DNA of 5,375 nt from JBLHKE01 sp047619485 (GCA_047619485.1 JBLHKE010000565.1:1-5375); one strand, 5' to 3'; shown: positions 1 through 5,375, numbered from the stretch's first letter. Notes: generated by a model not told the origin, from the sequence alone. A program made the numbers and translations.

Positions 1-41
1 AACTCAATTACCTAAAATTTGCCATCTGGATCTTTGTACCA

Positions 42-1100
42 ATGGCGACAGCCGATACGATAGAAACGATCACTGGCAACGGCGAACCCGGATTCAACGG
101 CGACGGCGCAACTGCGGTGGACGCACGGATCAACAATCCATTCGGTGTTGAAGTAGGACCCGGCGGGCACGTTTATTTTTGCGACACTGGCAACCACATC
201 ATCCGCATGATCGATCGCGACAGCGGCACCATCCGTACCATTGCAGGGATCGGCGGTGAGCCAGGCTACAGCGGCAACGGCGGTCCAGCGACCGAGGCAA
301 GGTTGAACGAACCCTACGAGCTGCGCTTCGATCGCGATGGCCACCTCTTTTTCGTAGAGATGAAGAACCACCTCGTACGCCGCATCGATGCAAAAACCCA
401 GCGTATCACGACCGTCGCCGGGACGGGCGAGGCCGGTTTCAGCGGTGATGGGGGGCGTGCGACTAAGGCGAGATTGAACCGCCCGCACAGCATCATTTTG
501 GATGGAAGCGGCGATCTTTTTATCTGCGACATTGGCAACCATCGCATCCGCAAGGTCGAGGTGCGCAGCGGCAAGATCTCCACCTATTGTGGCAACGGGA
601 AAAAGCAGGGGCCGGCCGATGGGGCGAATATTTCCCCCGAAACAGGGCTCAAGGGGCCGCGCGCGTTGGCGATCGATGCCGAGGGGAACTTCTGGCTCGC
701 GCTGCGTGAGGGCAACCAGGTGGTCAAATTTGACCGCCAGTCAGGGCGCATCGAACACATCGCAGGGACGGGCAAGAAGGGGTTCACCGGAAATGGTGGT
801 GCCGCGAACAAGGCGACGCTCTCGGGGCCGAAGGGGATTGTGGTCGATGACAAGCGCCACCGTGTCTACCTGGCAGATACCGAGAGCCACAGCATCCGCG
901 CGATCGATTTCTCGGTGGAGCCAGCCCGGCTGATCCTGATCGCTGGTGACGGGAAACGCGGGGATGGGGCAGGGGAGGATCCTCAGAAATGCCGGCTTGC
1001 TCGTCCGCATGGGGTCGGGCTGGATCCGGAGAGTGGCGACCTTTTCATCGGCGATAGCGAGGCACATAAAGTGCGCAGGGTGCGTGTTGGAGCTGAGTGA
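42..1100 (+). CDS. NHL-repeat six-bladed beta-propeller protein, probably exported
   Basis: The protein consists almost entirely of six tandem repeats of about 57-60 residues (roughly 8-65, 66-123, 124-180, 181-238, 239-298 and 299-352). Each begins with a TIAGxGxxGFSGDGGxAxxAxLxxP-type segment, followed by a hydrophobic strand, D-x-x-G and a CDxxNHxIRxID-type strand. Repeat 4 is the most divergent: its glycine-rich segment is altered and NHRIR becomes GNQVVKF. Six repeats fit one closed six-bladed NHL propeller. Such proteins bind ligands or proteins, and some relatives are lyases or lactonases; no catalytic site is evident, so the substrate is unknown. The ATG at 42 has no Shine-Dalgarno sequence. 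The frame is open back to base 3, and the upstream codons encode a hydrophobic run (KFAIWIFVP) that leads into MATA-D, like a signal peptide with an A-x-A cleavage site. The true start may therefore lie left of the window and the protein may be exported. The stop is TGA at 1098-1100, and the next gene is convergent after 64 bases. Confidence 0.9.
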   Translation: MATADTIETITGNGEPGFNGDGATAVDARINNPFGVEVGPGGHVYFCDTGNHIIRMIDRDSGTIRTIAGIGGEPGYSGNGGPATEARLNEPYELRFDRDGHLFFVEMKNHLVRRIDAKTQRITTVAGTGEAGFSGDGGRATKARLNRPHSIILDGSGDLFICDIGNHRIRKVEVRSGKISTYCGNGKKQGPADGANISPETGLKGPRALAIDAEGNFWLALREGNQVVKFDRQSGRIEHIAGTGKKGFTGNGGAANKATLSGPKGIVVDDKRHRVYLADTESHSIRAIDFSVEPARLILIAGDGKRGDGAGEDPQKCRLARPHGVGLDPESGDLFIGDSEAHKVRRVRVGAE

Positions 1101-1164
1101 GATAGAAGACCGGTGGGGTAGAGGCTTGGTTTTTGTGGAGGGAAAGTTGAAGTTAACGTTCACC

Positions 1165-1710
1165 TTAACCTCCAGAAGCTGAGCCTGGCTCGCTGGGACT
1201 TCTTCGAACCGACGTCGCCTGCGCAACCAAGACATACTTTGCCGCGAGGCGTGCGCCTTCTTTCCTTTCCGTCTCATCGAGTTCCCGCACCACCTTGGCT
1301 GGCGAGCCGAGCACCAGTGACCTTGCTGGAACTTCGGTGCCAGCGAGGACGAGCGCTCCCGCGCCAACGATCGAGCCAGCCCCAATGACTACGCCGTCCA
1401 TGATGATCGCCCCCATGCCGACGAGCACGCCGTCACCAATGGTGCACGCGTGAATCAATGCCCGATGCCCGATGGTGACATCGTCACCGATCTCCACCCC
1501 GAAATCGTCCGACAGATGAACGACAGTTCCGTCCTGCAAGTTGCTGCGTTGGCCGATGCGGATGCAATTGATATCACCGCGCAGGACACTGCCGTACCAC
1601 ACGCTCGACTCTTCCCCAATGGTGACATCGCCGATGATGTGAACGCCATCCGCAATGAAGGCGGAAGGTGCGATTGTCGGTTCTTTATCAAGGAATTCGA
1701 GGTTTGGCAT
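1165..1710 (-). CDS. Gamma-class carbonic anhydrase-like hexapeptide-repeat protein
   Basis: A 181-residue left-handed beta-helix protein of the gamma-carbonic anhydrase/YrdA/PaaY family. Known members reversibly hydrate CO2 as trimers with a metal at each subunit interface, though several YrdA/PaaY-like members have little shown activity or other roles. Hexapeptide repeats (IGDVTIG, VEIGDDVTIG, ACTIGDGVLVG, VVIGAGSIVGAGA) fill residues 20-125, followed by the family-typical GSPAKVVREL and a C-terminal helix. The three metal ligands are visible as His65 (TVVH), His82 (TIGH) and His87 (LIH). The conserved Arg44/Asp46 pair (LRGD) and Gln59 (NLQDG) are also present, so the metal site looks intact. 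I chose the ATG at 1710 because family proteins start just before this point. The frame continues upstream to a TTG at 1779, but that extension is low in complexity and covers the likely promoter. No Shine-Dalgarno sequence precedes the ATG. The gene diverges from the HU gene and converges with the NHL gene. The family call is firm; CO2 hydration is inferred. Confidence 0.92.
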   Translation of the reverse strand: MPNLEFLDKEPTIAPSAFIADGVHIIGDVTIGEESSVWYGSVLRGDINCIRIGQRSNLQDGTVVHLSDDFGVEIGDDVTIGHRALIHACTIGDGVLVGMGAIIMDGVVIGAGSIVGAGALVLAGTEVPARSLVLGSPAKVVRELDETERKEGARLAAKYVLVAQATSVRRSPSEPGSASGG

Positions 1711-1749
1711 AAATTGGGATTTAGAGTTTATACGATAATTAATGCCTCT

Positions 1750-1779
1750 AAAATATTCAGAATCTGCCGAAACAGGCAA
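1750..1779 (-). promoter_or_regulatory. Candidate promoter for the carbonic anhydrase-like gene
   Basis: On the minus strand TTGCCT (1779-1774) and TATTTT (1755-1750) are separated by 18 bases and lie about 40 bases upstream of the chosen ATG at 1710. The -10-like box matches four of six consensus positions and the -35-like box three of six. A small inverted repeat (TGCC/GGCA, 1765-1768 and 1775-1778) overlaps the -35 region. The surrounding AT-rich, non-coding character supports a promoter here, but the boxes are weak and this is pattern matching only. Confidence 0.22.
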
Positions 1780-1794
1780 AAATTCTTACGAAAT

Positions 1795-1812
1795 AAGGGT
1801 ATATCATCCCTT
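1795..1812 (+). promoter_or_regulatory. Candidate -10 element within an inverted repeat upstream of the HU gene
   Basis: AAGGG (1795-1799) and CCCTT (1808-1812) form a 5-bp inverted repeat around an 8-base centre. That centre contains TATCAT (1802-1807), a five-of-six match to a sigma-70-type -10 box. No convincing -35 box lies 16-18 bases upstream. If this is the HU promoter, transcription would start about 50 bases before the ATG, and the symmetric arms could be an operator. Both points are inference from position and pattern. Confidence 0.25.
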
Positions 1813-1819
1813 TATCACC

Positions 1820-1851
1820 ATGAAACGCTTTACAAGGAGTTAGCCATCCTT
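1820..1851 (+). promoter_or_regulatory. HU leader: seven-codon mini-ORF and hairpin covering a Shine-Dalgarno-like site
   Basis: An ATG at 1820 opens a seven-codon frame (MKRFTRS) that ends with TAG at 1841-1843, in the same frame as the HU gene. The best Shine-Dalgarno-like sequence, AAGGAG (1834-1839), lies in the last codons of this mini-ORF. It is 25 bases before the HU ATG, too far for normal initiation. AAGGA (1834-1838) can pair with TCCTT (1847-1851) in a 5-bp stem with an 8-base loop. The sequence between hairpin and ATG is AT-rich and unstructured. This could be a translational control element or a chance arrangement; all elements are visible, function is not shown. Confidence 0.3.
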
Positions 1852-1864
1852 ATTAATAATCTTT

Positions 1865-2140
1865 ATGAATAAGGCAGAATTGTGTGAGAAAACTCAACAA
1901 GCATTGGGCGACGAGGCTTCTAAAGCCAACGCCGAGAAGGCTGTGAAAGCCGTCCTCGATGCAATTGCAGATGGTGTCCGCAAGGACGAAGTCGTTCAGC
2001 TGATCGGCTTTGGCACGTTTAAGGTGTCCCATCGAGCGGCGAGGATGGGCCGGAACCCGAAGACTGGTGAAGCAATGCAGATCAACGCTTCCAAGTCCGT
2101 AAAGTTCAGCCCATCGGCTGCGTTCAAGAAATCACTCTAG
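1865..2140 (+). CDS. hup: HU/IHF-family nucleoid DNA-binding protein
   Basis: A 91-residue protein, the normal length for HU. HU dimers bind and bend DNA with little sequence preference and help to compact the nucleoid and to support replication, recombination and transcription. The N-terminal helices (MNKAEL, then about 20-40) lead into the conserved turn GFGTF at 48-52. The beta-arm motif RMGRNPKTGE covers residues 60-69 and includes Pro65, the position that wedges into DNA in HU/IHF. The family C-terminus is KFSPSAAFKK at 80-89. The start is fixed by the canonical MNKAEL opening and by an in-frame stop at 1841-1843. No Shine-Dalgarno sequence lies at normal spacing. Cys7 is unusual, because most HU proteins lack cysteine. 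The gene is monocistronic, with a strong terminator about 90 bases downstream. HU is better supported than IHF because no IHF-specific partner is visible; hup is used generically. Confidence 0.95.
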   Translation: MNKAELCEKTQQALGDEASKANAEKAVKAVLDAIADGVRKDEVVQLIGFGTFKVSHRAARMGRNPKTGEAMQINASKSVKFSPSAAFKKSL

Positions 2141-2207
2141 ATTTCTTCGGACGCGAAATATGACTAGCTGCACCCTCCAAGGAGCAACTAAACCGAATCC
2201 TCAACTG

Positions 2208-2226
2208 ACCCCCTTGATCTGGGGGT
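2208..2226 (+). other. Hairpin in the HU 3' untranslated region
   Basis: ACCCCC (2208-2213) and GGGGGT (2221-2226) form a perfect 6-bp stem with a 7-base loop (TTGATCT). No T-run follows, so this is not itself a terminator. It ends five bases before the intrinsic terminator and could protect the HU mRNA 3' end. Confidence 0.5.
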
Positions 2227-2230
2227 AACT

Positions 2231-2262
2231 AAACCCGCAGCGTTAAGGCTGCGGGTTTTGTG
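2231..2262 (+). terminator. Rho-independent terminator of the HU gene
   Basis: AAACCCGCAGC (2231-2241) and GCTGCGGGTTT (2248-2258) form a perfect 11-bp GC-rich stem with a 6-base loop (GTTAAG). It is followed by TTTTGTGTT on the plus strand. The position, about 90 bases after the HU stop codon, and the orientation fit termination of the HU transcript. On the minus strand the tail is much less T-rich, so bidirectional use is less likely. Confidence 0.88.
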
Positions 2263-2287
2263 TTGGTAGAGACAAGGCACATGGTGC

Positions 2288-2356
2288 GTCTCACCCCCCT
2301 AAGGATCAGGCGTTATTCGAACGGGGCGAAACGCCCCTGACTGCTTGGCGTGAGAC
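2288..2356. repeat. Nested inverted repeats between the HU terminator and the glutaredoxin-like gene
   Basis: An outer 7-bp inverted repeat, GTCTCAC (2288-2294) and GTGAGAC (2350-2356), encloses an inner hairpin, GGGGCG (2323-2328) and CGCCCC (2332-2337), with an AAA loop. A competing 5-bp pairing, TCAGG (2306-2310) with CCTGA (2336-2340), overlaps the inner stem by two bases. The structure lies 13 bases beyond the stop of the minus-strand glutaredoxin-like gene, so it could act in 3'-end formation there. It lacks a T-run on either strand and is not a classic intrinsic terminator. A dispersed palindromic repeat is the alternative. Confidence 0.4.
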
Positions 2357-2369
2357 TCGCGGCCTGCGC

Positions 2370-2765
2370 TTACTCGATGAAACGGATCTTACCAGCCGGG
2401 GTCTCGGTCGCGGCCTGGACTGCCATCTCGGCGTGCTGCTCGTCGGTGCAGGCGGAATCGACTGGGGCGTCGGCCTCTTTGTCGCTGTCGCCGACCAGGC
2501 CTTTCTCTAGCATGTAGGTCTCAACTTCTTCACCGCTGACGTCGGCGAGCATCTCGCCGTCGACGATGACACAGGGAGAGAGCGGCTGGCCGCTCTTCTG
2601 CTCCATCTCCCAGCGGAAGGCGGGGTTGGCAATGATGTCTTTCTCCTCGAAGCCGAGGTCGTGCTTGCGCATGATCGCTCGGATGCCCTCGCTCCAACCA
2701 CAGTAGGTCTTGAGGTAGGCGGTGATCTCTGGCTTCTTGTTTTCGGTGGCGGTGTTATCTTTCAT
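2370..2765 (-). CDS. Glutaredoxin-like protein with CGWS active site
   Basis: A 131-residue protein with a thioredoxin/glutaredoxin fold over about residues 12-90. Strand ITAYLKTY is followed by the active-site loop Cys22-Gly-Trp-Ser25, one aromatic swap away from the CGFS signature of monothiol glutaredoxins. CGFS proteins usually carry or transfer Fe-S clusters with glutathione, not reduce disulfides. The cis-proline region reads LSPCVIVDGE (62-71, Pro64) in place of the usual TVPxxFIxG, and the usual GG-D-D glutathione-binding motif is replaced by ADVSGEE (74-80). Residues 91-131 form an acidic tail with another cysteine (Cys106) that I do not recognise as a domain. There is no signal peptide, so it is probably cytoplasmic. 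No Shine-Dalgarno sequence precedes the ATG at 2765. It follows the membrane glycosyltransferase gene by 84 bases on the same strand and may be cotranscribed. The fold is confident; Fe-S or redox function is inferred. Confidence 0.87.
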   Translation of the reverse strand: MKDNTATENKKPEITAYLKTYCGWSEGIRAIMRKHDLGFEEKDIIANPAFRWEMEQKSGQPLSPCVIVDGEMLADVSGEEVETYMLEKGLVGDSDKEADAPVDSACTDEQHAEMAVQAATETPAGKIRFIE

Positions 2766-2849
2766 GGTTCAGCGGTGGATGGGGTTGGGTGTTCGTGGGC
2801 TGGGAGGCTACGCTGCTCTGAGACCCGGATCAAGTGCTCTCGGAATGAT

Positions 2850-4331
2850 CTAGCGCACCCAGACCTGGAAGCCTGGGAAGCTGCGTTCGAGCCTGTAGTT
2901 GCCGTCTTCGATGACCTTGCGACCAAAACCAACTGGATCGTGGATATCGGGCTTGGAGATCAGGACGGTGTCCGGCAGGTTGCTCCCCTTTGGTTCACCG
3001 AAGAAATAGACGAACATCCCACCCGCGGCGACATTGCCCTGAGGGACAGACTCTGGTGTGTAGTGCGAAATTCCCGCCAGGTTGGCCACCCAGAGCACGT
3101 TGCGCCCGGCGGCATACTCGGCCTCCACCACCGCCTTGGCCTGACGGTAGTCATCGCGCAGGTGACGCGGGGCGAGGCGGATGCTGAGCGTCGAGGCGGA
3201 CAACGCGAGCAGTGCTGCGATCGATAGCACTCTGCGGGTGCCTTCCATACGGATCGAGAGAAGGGTGCCTGCGAGAGCCATCGCAATCACGGGCGAGAGC
3301 GGGGCGAAGTGCCGACCGAGTACACGAAAGTCCTTGAAGATGCCGAGTAGGAGGAAGAAGGCGAAAGCTGGCATGAGTAGGCCGAGGGTCACCAGCAGGG
3401 GCTTGCGCCAGTGCGTGGAACGTCTCAGGTCGAGCACCGCCGCGACGGCGATCGCAAAATAGATCAATGTTAGTATTGCGATGACCGCGAGGTAGCGCAG
3501 GGCGAAAGCACCCACGCCATTAGCCCTGAGGTCGTCCCGGCCAGGCCCGAGCCCGGCGAAGCCGGCCAGCTCGTAGGCGGCGTAGGCGAGACCTTGGAAA
3601 ATTCCCCCGAACGCGGTCGCTGCTCGCGCGCCAGTGGCGAGGACGCCAGCGTAGTAGTACCCCAAGCCGGCCAGCACAAGAGTGGAGGCGACCGCAACCC
3701 CAATGATCAGTCCCTTCGGCGCAACCACGCGGCCAGACTTAAGCGCCCACAGGAACAAGAGGATGAACAGGCCGGTCCATGGGACACTCAGTAGCGAGGC
3801 TCCCGACATCACCAAGAGGCCGATCGCGGTGACGATCAAGTCCGAGCTGTGGATCGCCTGTCGCGTCCAGATGATGCGCACAGCGCAGGCCATAACCGCG
3901 CACCCGCTGCCGATTTGCATCGCGTAGGGGCGAGCTTCATTTAGGTAGTACCATGTGAAAGGGGAGGCAAACAACAGCGCGACCGACAACCAGCGGAGCC
4001 GTGGGGACTCACGCAGGAGGTGCCACATCGCGCCTACCCCGAACAGGAACCAGGGGACGTTCGCCAGCCGCAACACGCGCTCGCCATCGCCGAGCGCGGT
4101 CTCCCAGAAATGCACGAAGCCCATGTAGAAGGGCATCAGGTTGTCCGAGGTGCTGAGCACGCCAAGACGCTGCTGAAATTCGGCGAAGGTATCACCCTTC
4201 ACCAGGAACACCGTCATCAACTCGTCGATCCACAGGCTGTGCGTGGTGATCGCGAGGATACAAACGAGCAGCGCTAGGCCGAGGACAGTGGTGAGCGAGA
4301 GGATAGGGGAGCGGTGGCTTGAACGCGTCAT
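2850..4331 (-). CDS. Polytopic membrane glycosyltransferase, GT-C/PMT-like
   Basis: A 493-residue membrane protein with about eleven hydrophobic segments: roughly 12-30, 87-105, 113-130, 136-154, 164-180, 184-198, 206-228, 240-260, 279-300, 311-332 and 342-385, the last possibly two helices. A soluble C-terminal part follows from about 390. After helix 1 the first outer loop carries WIDEL (Asp36-Glu37), the acidic pair typical of GT-C enzymes of the PMT/ArnT type. NEARPY (131-136) and the RHFAPLSPV stretch (340-348) are also characteristic of these families. Known relatives transfer a sugar from a polyprenyl-phosphate donor to lipid, glycan or protein on the outer membrane face; acceptor and sugar cannot be read here. 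The ATG at 4331 is preceded at 10 bases by AGGA within AGGTAGGA. The gene diverges from a GT2 gene that could make the lipid-linked donor. The GT-C type is likely; the substrate is unknown. Confidence 0.85.
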   Translation of the reverse strand: MTRSSHRSPILSLTTVLGLALLVCILAITTHSLWIDELMTVFLVKGDTFAEFQQRLGVLSTSDNLMPFYMGFVHFWETALGDGERVLRLANVPWFLFGVGAMWHLLRESPRLRWLSVALLFASPFTWYYLNEARPYAMQIGSGCAVMACAVRIIWTRQAIHSSDLIVTAIGLLVMSGASLLSVPWTGLFILLFLWALKSGRVVAPKGLIIGVAVASTLVLAGLGYYYAGVLATGARAATAFGGIFQGLAYAAYELAGFAGLGPGRDDLRANGVGAFALRYLAVIAILTLIYFAIAVAAVLDLRRSTHWRKPLLVTLGLLMPAFAFFLLLGIFKDFRVLGRHFAPLSPVIAMALAGTLLSIRMEGTRRVLSIAALLALSASTLSIRLAPRHLRDDYRQAKAVVEAEYAAGRNVLWVANLAGISHYTPESVPQGNVAAGGMFVYFFGEPKGSNLPDTVLISKPDIHDPVGFGRKVIEDGNYRLERSFPGFQVWVR

Positions 4332-4425
4332 GGACTGGCGATCCTACCTTGTCAGCCAGGAGTTTACATCCGTTTTTTAAAGCTCGACAGCAGGGCGGGG
4401 AATGTCTTGATTGGCCTTCCCCTAC
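4332..4425. promoter_or_regulatory. Divergent promoter region between the two glycosyltransferase genes
   Basis: This 94-bp gap must hold the start signals of both divergent genes, or at least their leaders. On the plus strand TTGTCA (4349-4354) matches five of six -35 positions, and the T-rich run at 4373-4378 lies at -10 distance (18 bases) but is a poor -10 box. On the minus strand TAAACT (plus-strand 4361-4366) is a four-of-six -10 candidate with a weak CTGTCG at 17 bases. The AGGA before the minus gene lies at 4342-4345. No clear Shine-Dalgarno sequence precedes the plus gene. The region call is positional; the individual boxes are weak. Confidence 0.35.
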
Positions 4426-5375
4426 ATGGTTGATGAAACAGAGAAACAGGCGCGCCCGCGCTTCAGCTTGGTGGTGCCAGTATTCAACGAGTTCCCGATG
4501 CTGCCGGCGCTGCGCGAACGCTTACCCAAGTCGCTCGATGCCGTCTGTAACGATTGGGAAATTGTGTTCGTCAACGACGGCAGCACCGATGGCTCGCTCG
4601 ATGATCTGCTCGTGTGGCACGCGAGCGAGAAGCGGATTTCGGTGGTCAATCTAAGCAGGAATTTCGGCCACCAGGCAGCGGTGTTCGCCGGGCTTTCGCA
4701 CGCGCGTGGGGCAGTGGTTGGCGTGATCGATGCGGATCTCCAGGACCCGCCCGAGCTGTTGGCTGAAATGTACGAGAAGCTGCTCAAGGAGGCCGACGTC
4801 GTGTATGGCGTACGCACGGGACGCAAAGAGGGACCGATCCTCAAATCTTGCTACTGGGTCGCCTACCGGGTGATGAACGCGCTCGCCGATCACCCACTGC
4901 CGCTGGATAGCGGCGATTTCTGCCTGATGCGCCGCAAGGTGCTCGACCAGCTATTGCAGATGAGCGAGCACCGCCTGTTCTTGCGCGGGCTGCGATCATG
5001 GGTCGGGCTGCGACAGGTGCCATTTGTCTACGAGCGCGCCCCACGCGAGTTCGGCGAGACCAAGTATCGCTTTCGCGACCTGTGGTGCCTGATGCGCGAT
5101 GGCGTCTACGGATTCACCACCTTCCCCCTGAAAGTGATGCGCTGGCTCGGTGGCCTGGTGGTGGTCGCCAGCGCCTGCTACGTCGCCTACCTCCTGATCG
5201 TTTTGCTGTTCGGCGGCACCGCGCCACGGGGCTTCTCCACCCTCATCGTGGCAGCGTGCTTTTTCGGGGGCTCGCAGTTGTTAGCCACTGGCATTGTCGG
5301 TGAATACGTCGCGCGTATCTATGAGGAATCCCAGCGCCGTCCACGCTTCATCGTTGACGAATTCCACACCGCTTC
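4426..5375 (+). CDS. Family-2 polyprenyl-phosphate glycosyltransferase (DPM1/GtrB-like), partial at 3' end
   Basis: The frame is open from the ATG at 4426 to the window edge: 316 codons, no stop reached. Family members are usually about 310-330 residues, so only a few C-terminal residues are probably missing. The GT-A domain shows VVPVFNE (16-22), NDGSTDGS (50-57), SRNFGHQ (77-83) and the nucleotide-sugar and metal-binding DADLQDPPE (102-110). DSGDFCLMRR (161-170) and FGETKY (209-214) are the usual acceptor-side motifs. Two membrane helices follow (about 240-262 and 270-292), then GEYVARIYEESQ RRP-type family sequence. Such enzymes transfer a sugar from a nucleotide donor to undecaprenyl (or dolichyl) phosphate at the cytoplasmic face. 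An in-frame stop at 4408-4410 limits the start to the TTG at 4411 or the ATG at 4426; I chose the ATG. It diverges from a GT-C gene that could use its product. The transferred sugar cannot be told. Confidence 0.93.
   Translation, partial: MVDETEKQARPRFSLVVPVFNEFPMLPALRERLPKSLDAVCNDWEIVFVNDGSTDGSLDDLLVWHASEKRISVVNLSRNFGHQAAVFAGLSHARGAVVGVIDADLQDPPELLAEMYEKLLKEADVVYGVRTGRKEGPILKSCYWVAYRVMNALADHPLPLDSGDFCLMRRKVLDQLLQMSEHRLFLRGLRSWVGLRQVPFVYERAPREFGETKYRFRDLWCLMRDGVYGFTTFPLKVMRWLGGLVVVASACYVAYLLIVLLFGGTAPRGFSTLIVAACFFGGSQLLATGIVGEYVARIYEESQRRPRFIVDEFHTA

Noticed and set aside
12..542. Minus-strand open frame of 176 codons
   Set aside because: It lies antisense to the NHL gene and its length follows from the GC-rich glycine repeats; the protein shows no recognisable family and the plus-strand repeats are clearly coding.
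42..900. Internal repeats of the NHL gene as a DNA repeat or CRISPR-like array
   Set aside because: The repetition is at protein level, with divergent bases and a unit of about 170-180 bases that keeps the reading frame; it reflects propeller blades.
1101..1164. Possible bidirectional terminator between the convergent NHL and carbonic anhydrase-like genes
   Set aside because: Only a weak GTTAA/TTAAC pairing (1152-1156 with 1165-1169) is visible, with no GC-rich stem next to a T-run; the TTTTT at 1129-1134 has no stable stem before it.
1711..1779. N-terminal extension of the carbonic anhydrase-like protein from a TTG start
   Set aside because: The extension does not resemble the family N-terminus, and the ATG at 1710 gives the expected MPNLEFL-type beginning; the stretch is better read as promoter DNA.
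1450..1872. Plus-strand open frame of 140 codons overlapping the carbonic anhydrase-like gene and the HU start
   Set aside because: It is antisense to a strongly conserved protein over most of its length, then crosses the AT-rich intergenic gap. No family resemblance and no ribosome binding site.
2766..2849. Terminator between the GT-C and glutaredoxin-like genes
   Set aside because: Only a 5-bp GATCA/TGATC inverted repeat (2828-2832 and 2846-2850) with a 13-base loop is present and no T-run follows, so transcription may continue into the glutaredoxin-like gene.
2661..3227. Plus-strand open frame of 188 codons
   Set aside because: It is antisense to the glutaredoxin-like and GT-C genes and spans the gap between them; no recognisable domain.
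4422..4844. Minus-strand open frame of 140 codons
   Set aside because: It is antisense to the GT2 gene, whose motifs are unmistakable in the plus frame.

Overview
The window is a bacterial chromosomal segment of moderately high GC in its genes, with AT-rich gaps between them. The HU-like protein, the CGWS glutaredoxin-like protein and the glycine-rich NHL propeller resemble proteins I associate with Verrucomicrobiota, perhaps Opitutales. This placement rests on family resemblance from memory, not a search, and is moderate at best. I see no tRNA or rRNA gene, insertion sequence, phage gene or CRISPR array. Overall it looks like ordinary housekeeping and envelope gene content, not a defence island or other new system.

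Layout from left to right. 42-1100 (+) encodes a six-repeat NHL beta-propeller protein; its frame stays open to the left edge and the upstream codons look like the end of a signal peptide, so the true start may lie outside the window. It converges on 1165-1710 (-), a gamma-class carbonic anhydrase-like left-handed beta-helix protein that keeps all three metal-binding histidines. A 154-bp AT-rich gap separates that gene from the divergent gene 1865-2140 (+), a 91-residue HU/IHF-type nucleoid protein. The HU leader is unusual: its only good Shine-Dalgarno-like sequence lies about 25 bases before the ATG, inside a small hairpin and at the end of a seven-codon mini-ORF. A textbook intrinsic terminator (11-bp perfect stem plus T-run) closes the HU transcript near 2260, and a second nested inverted-repeat structure fills 2288-2356.

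The right half holds 2370-2765 (-), a glutaredoxin-fold protein with a monothiol-like CGWS site and a C-terminal tail. It lies downstream of 2850-4331 (-), a polytopic GT-C/PMT-like membrane glycosyltransferase. Divergent from that, 4426-5375 (+) is a DPM1/GtrB-like family-2 polyprenyl-phosphate glycosyltransferase that runs off the right edge nearly complete.

The two glycosyltransferases make biochemical sense as neighbours. The GT2 enzyme would load a sugar onto a polyprenyl-phosphate carrier on the cytoplasmic side, and a GT-C enzyme typically uses such lipid-linked sugars on the outer face of the membrane. Their pairing here is inferred from family knowledge and adjacency. The remaining genes (propeller, carbonic anhydrase, HU) show no evident functional link to them.
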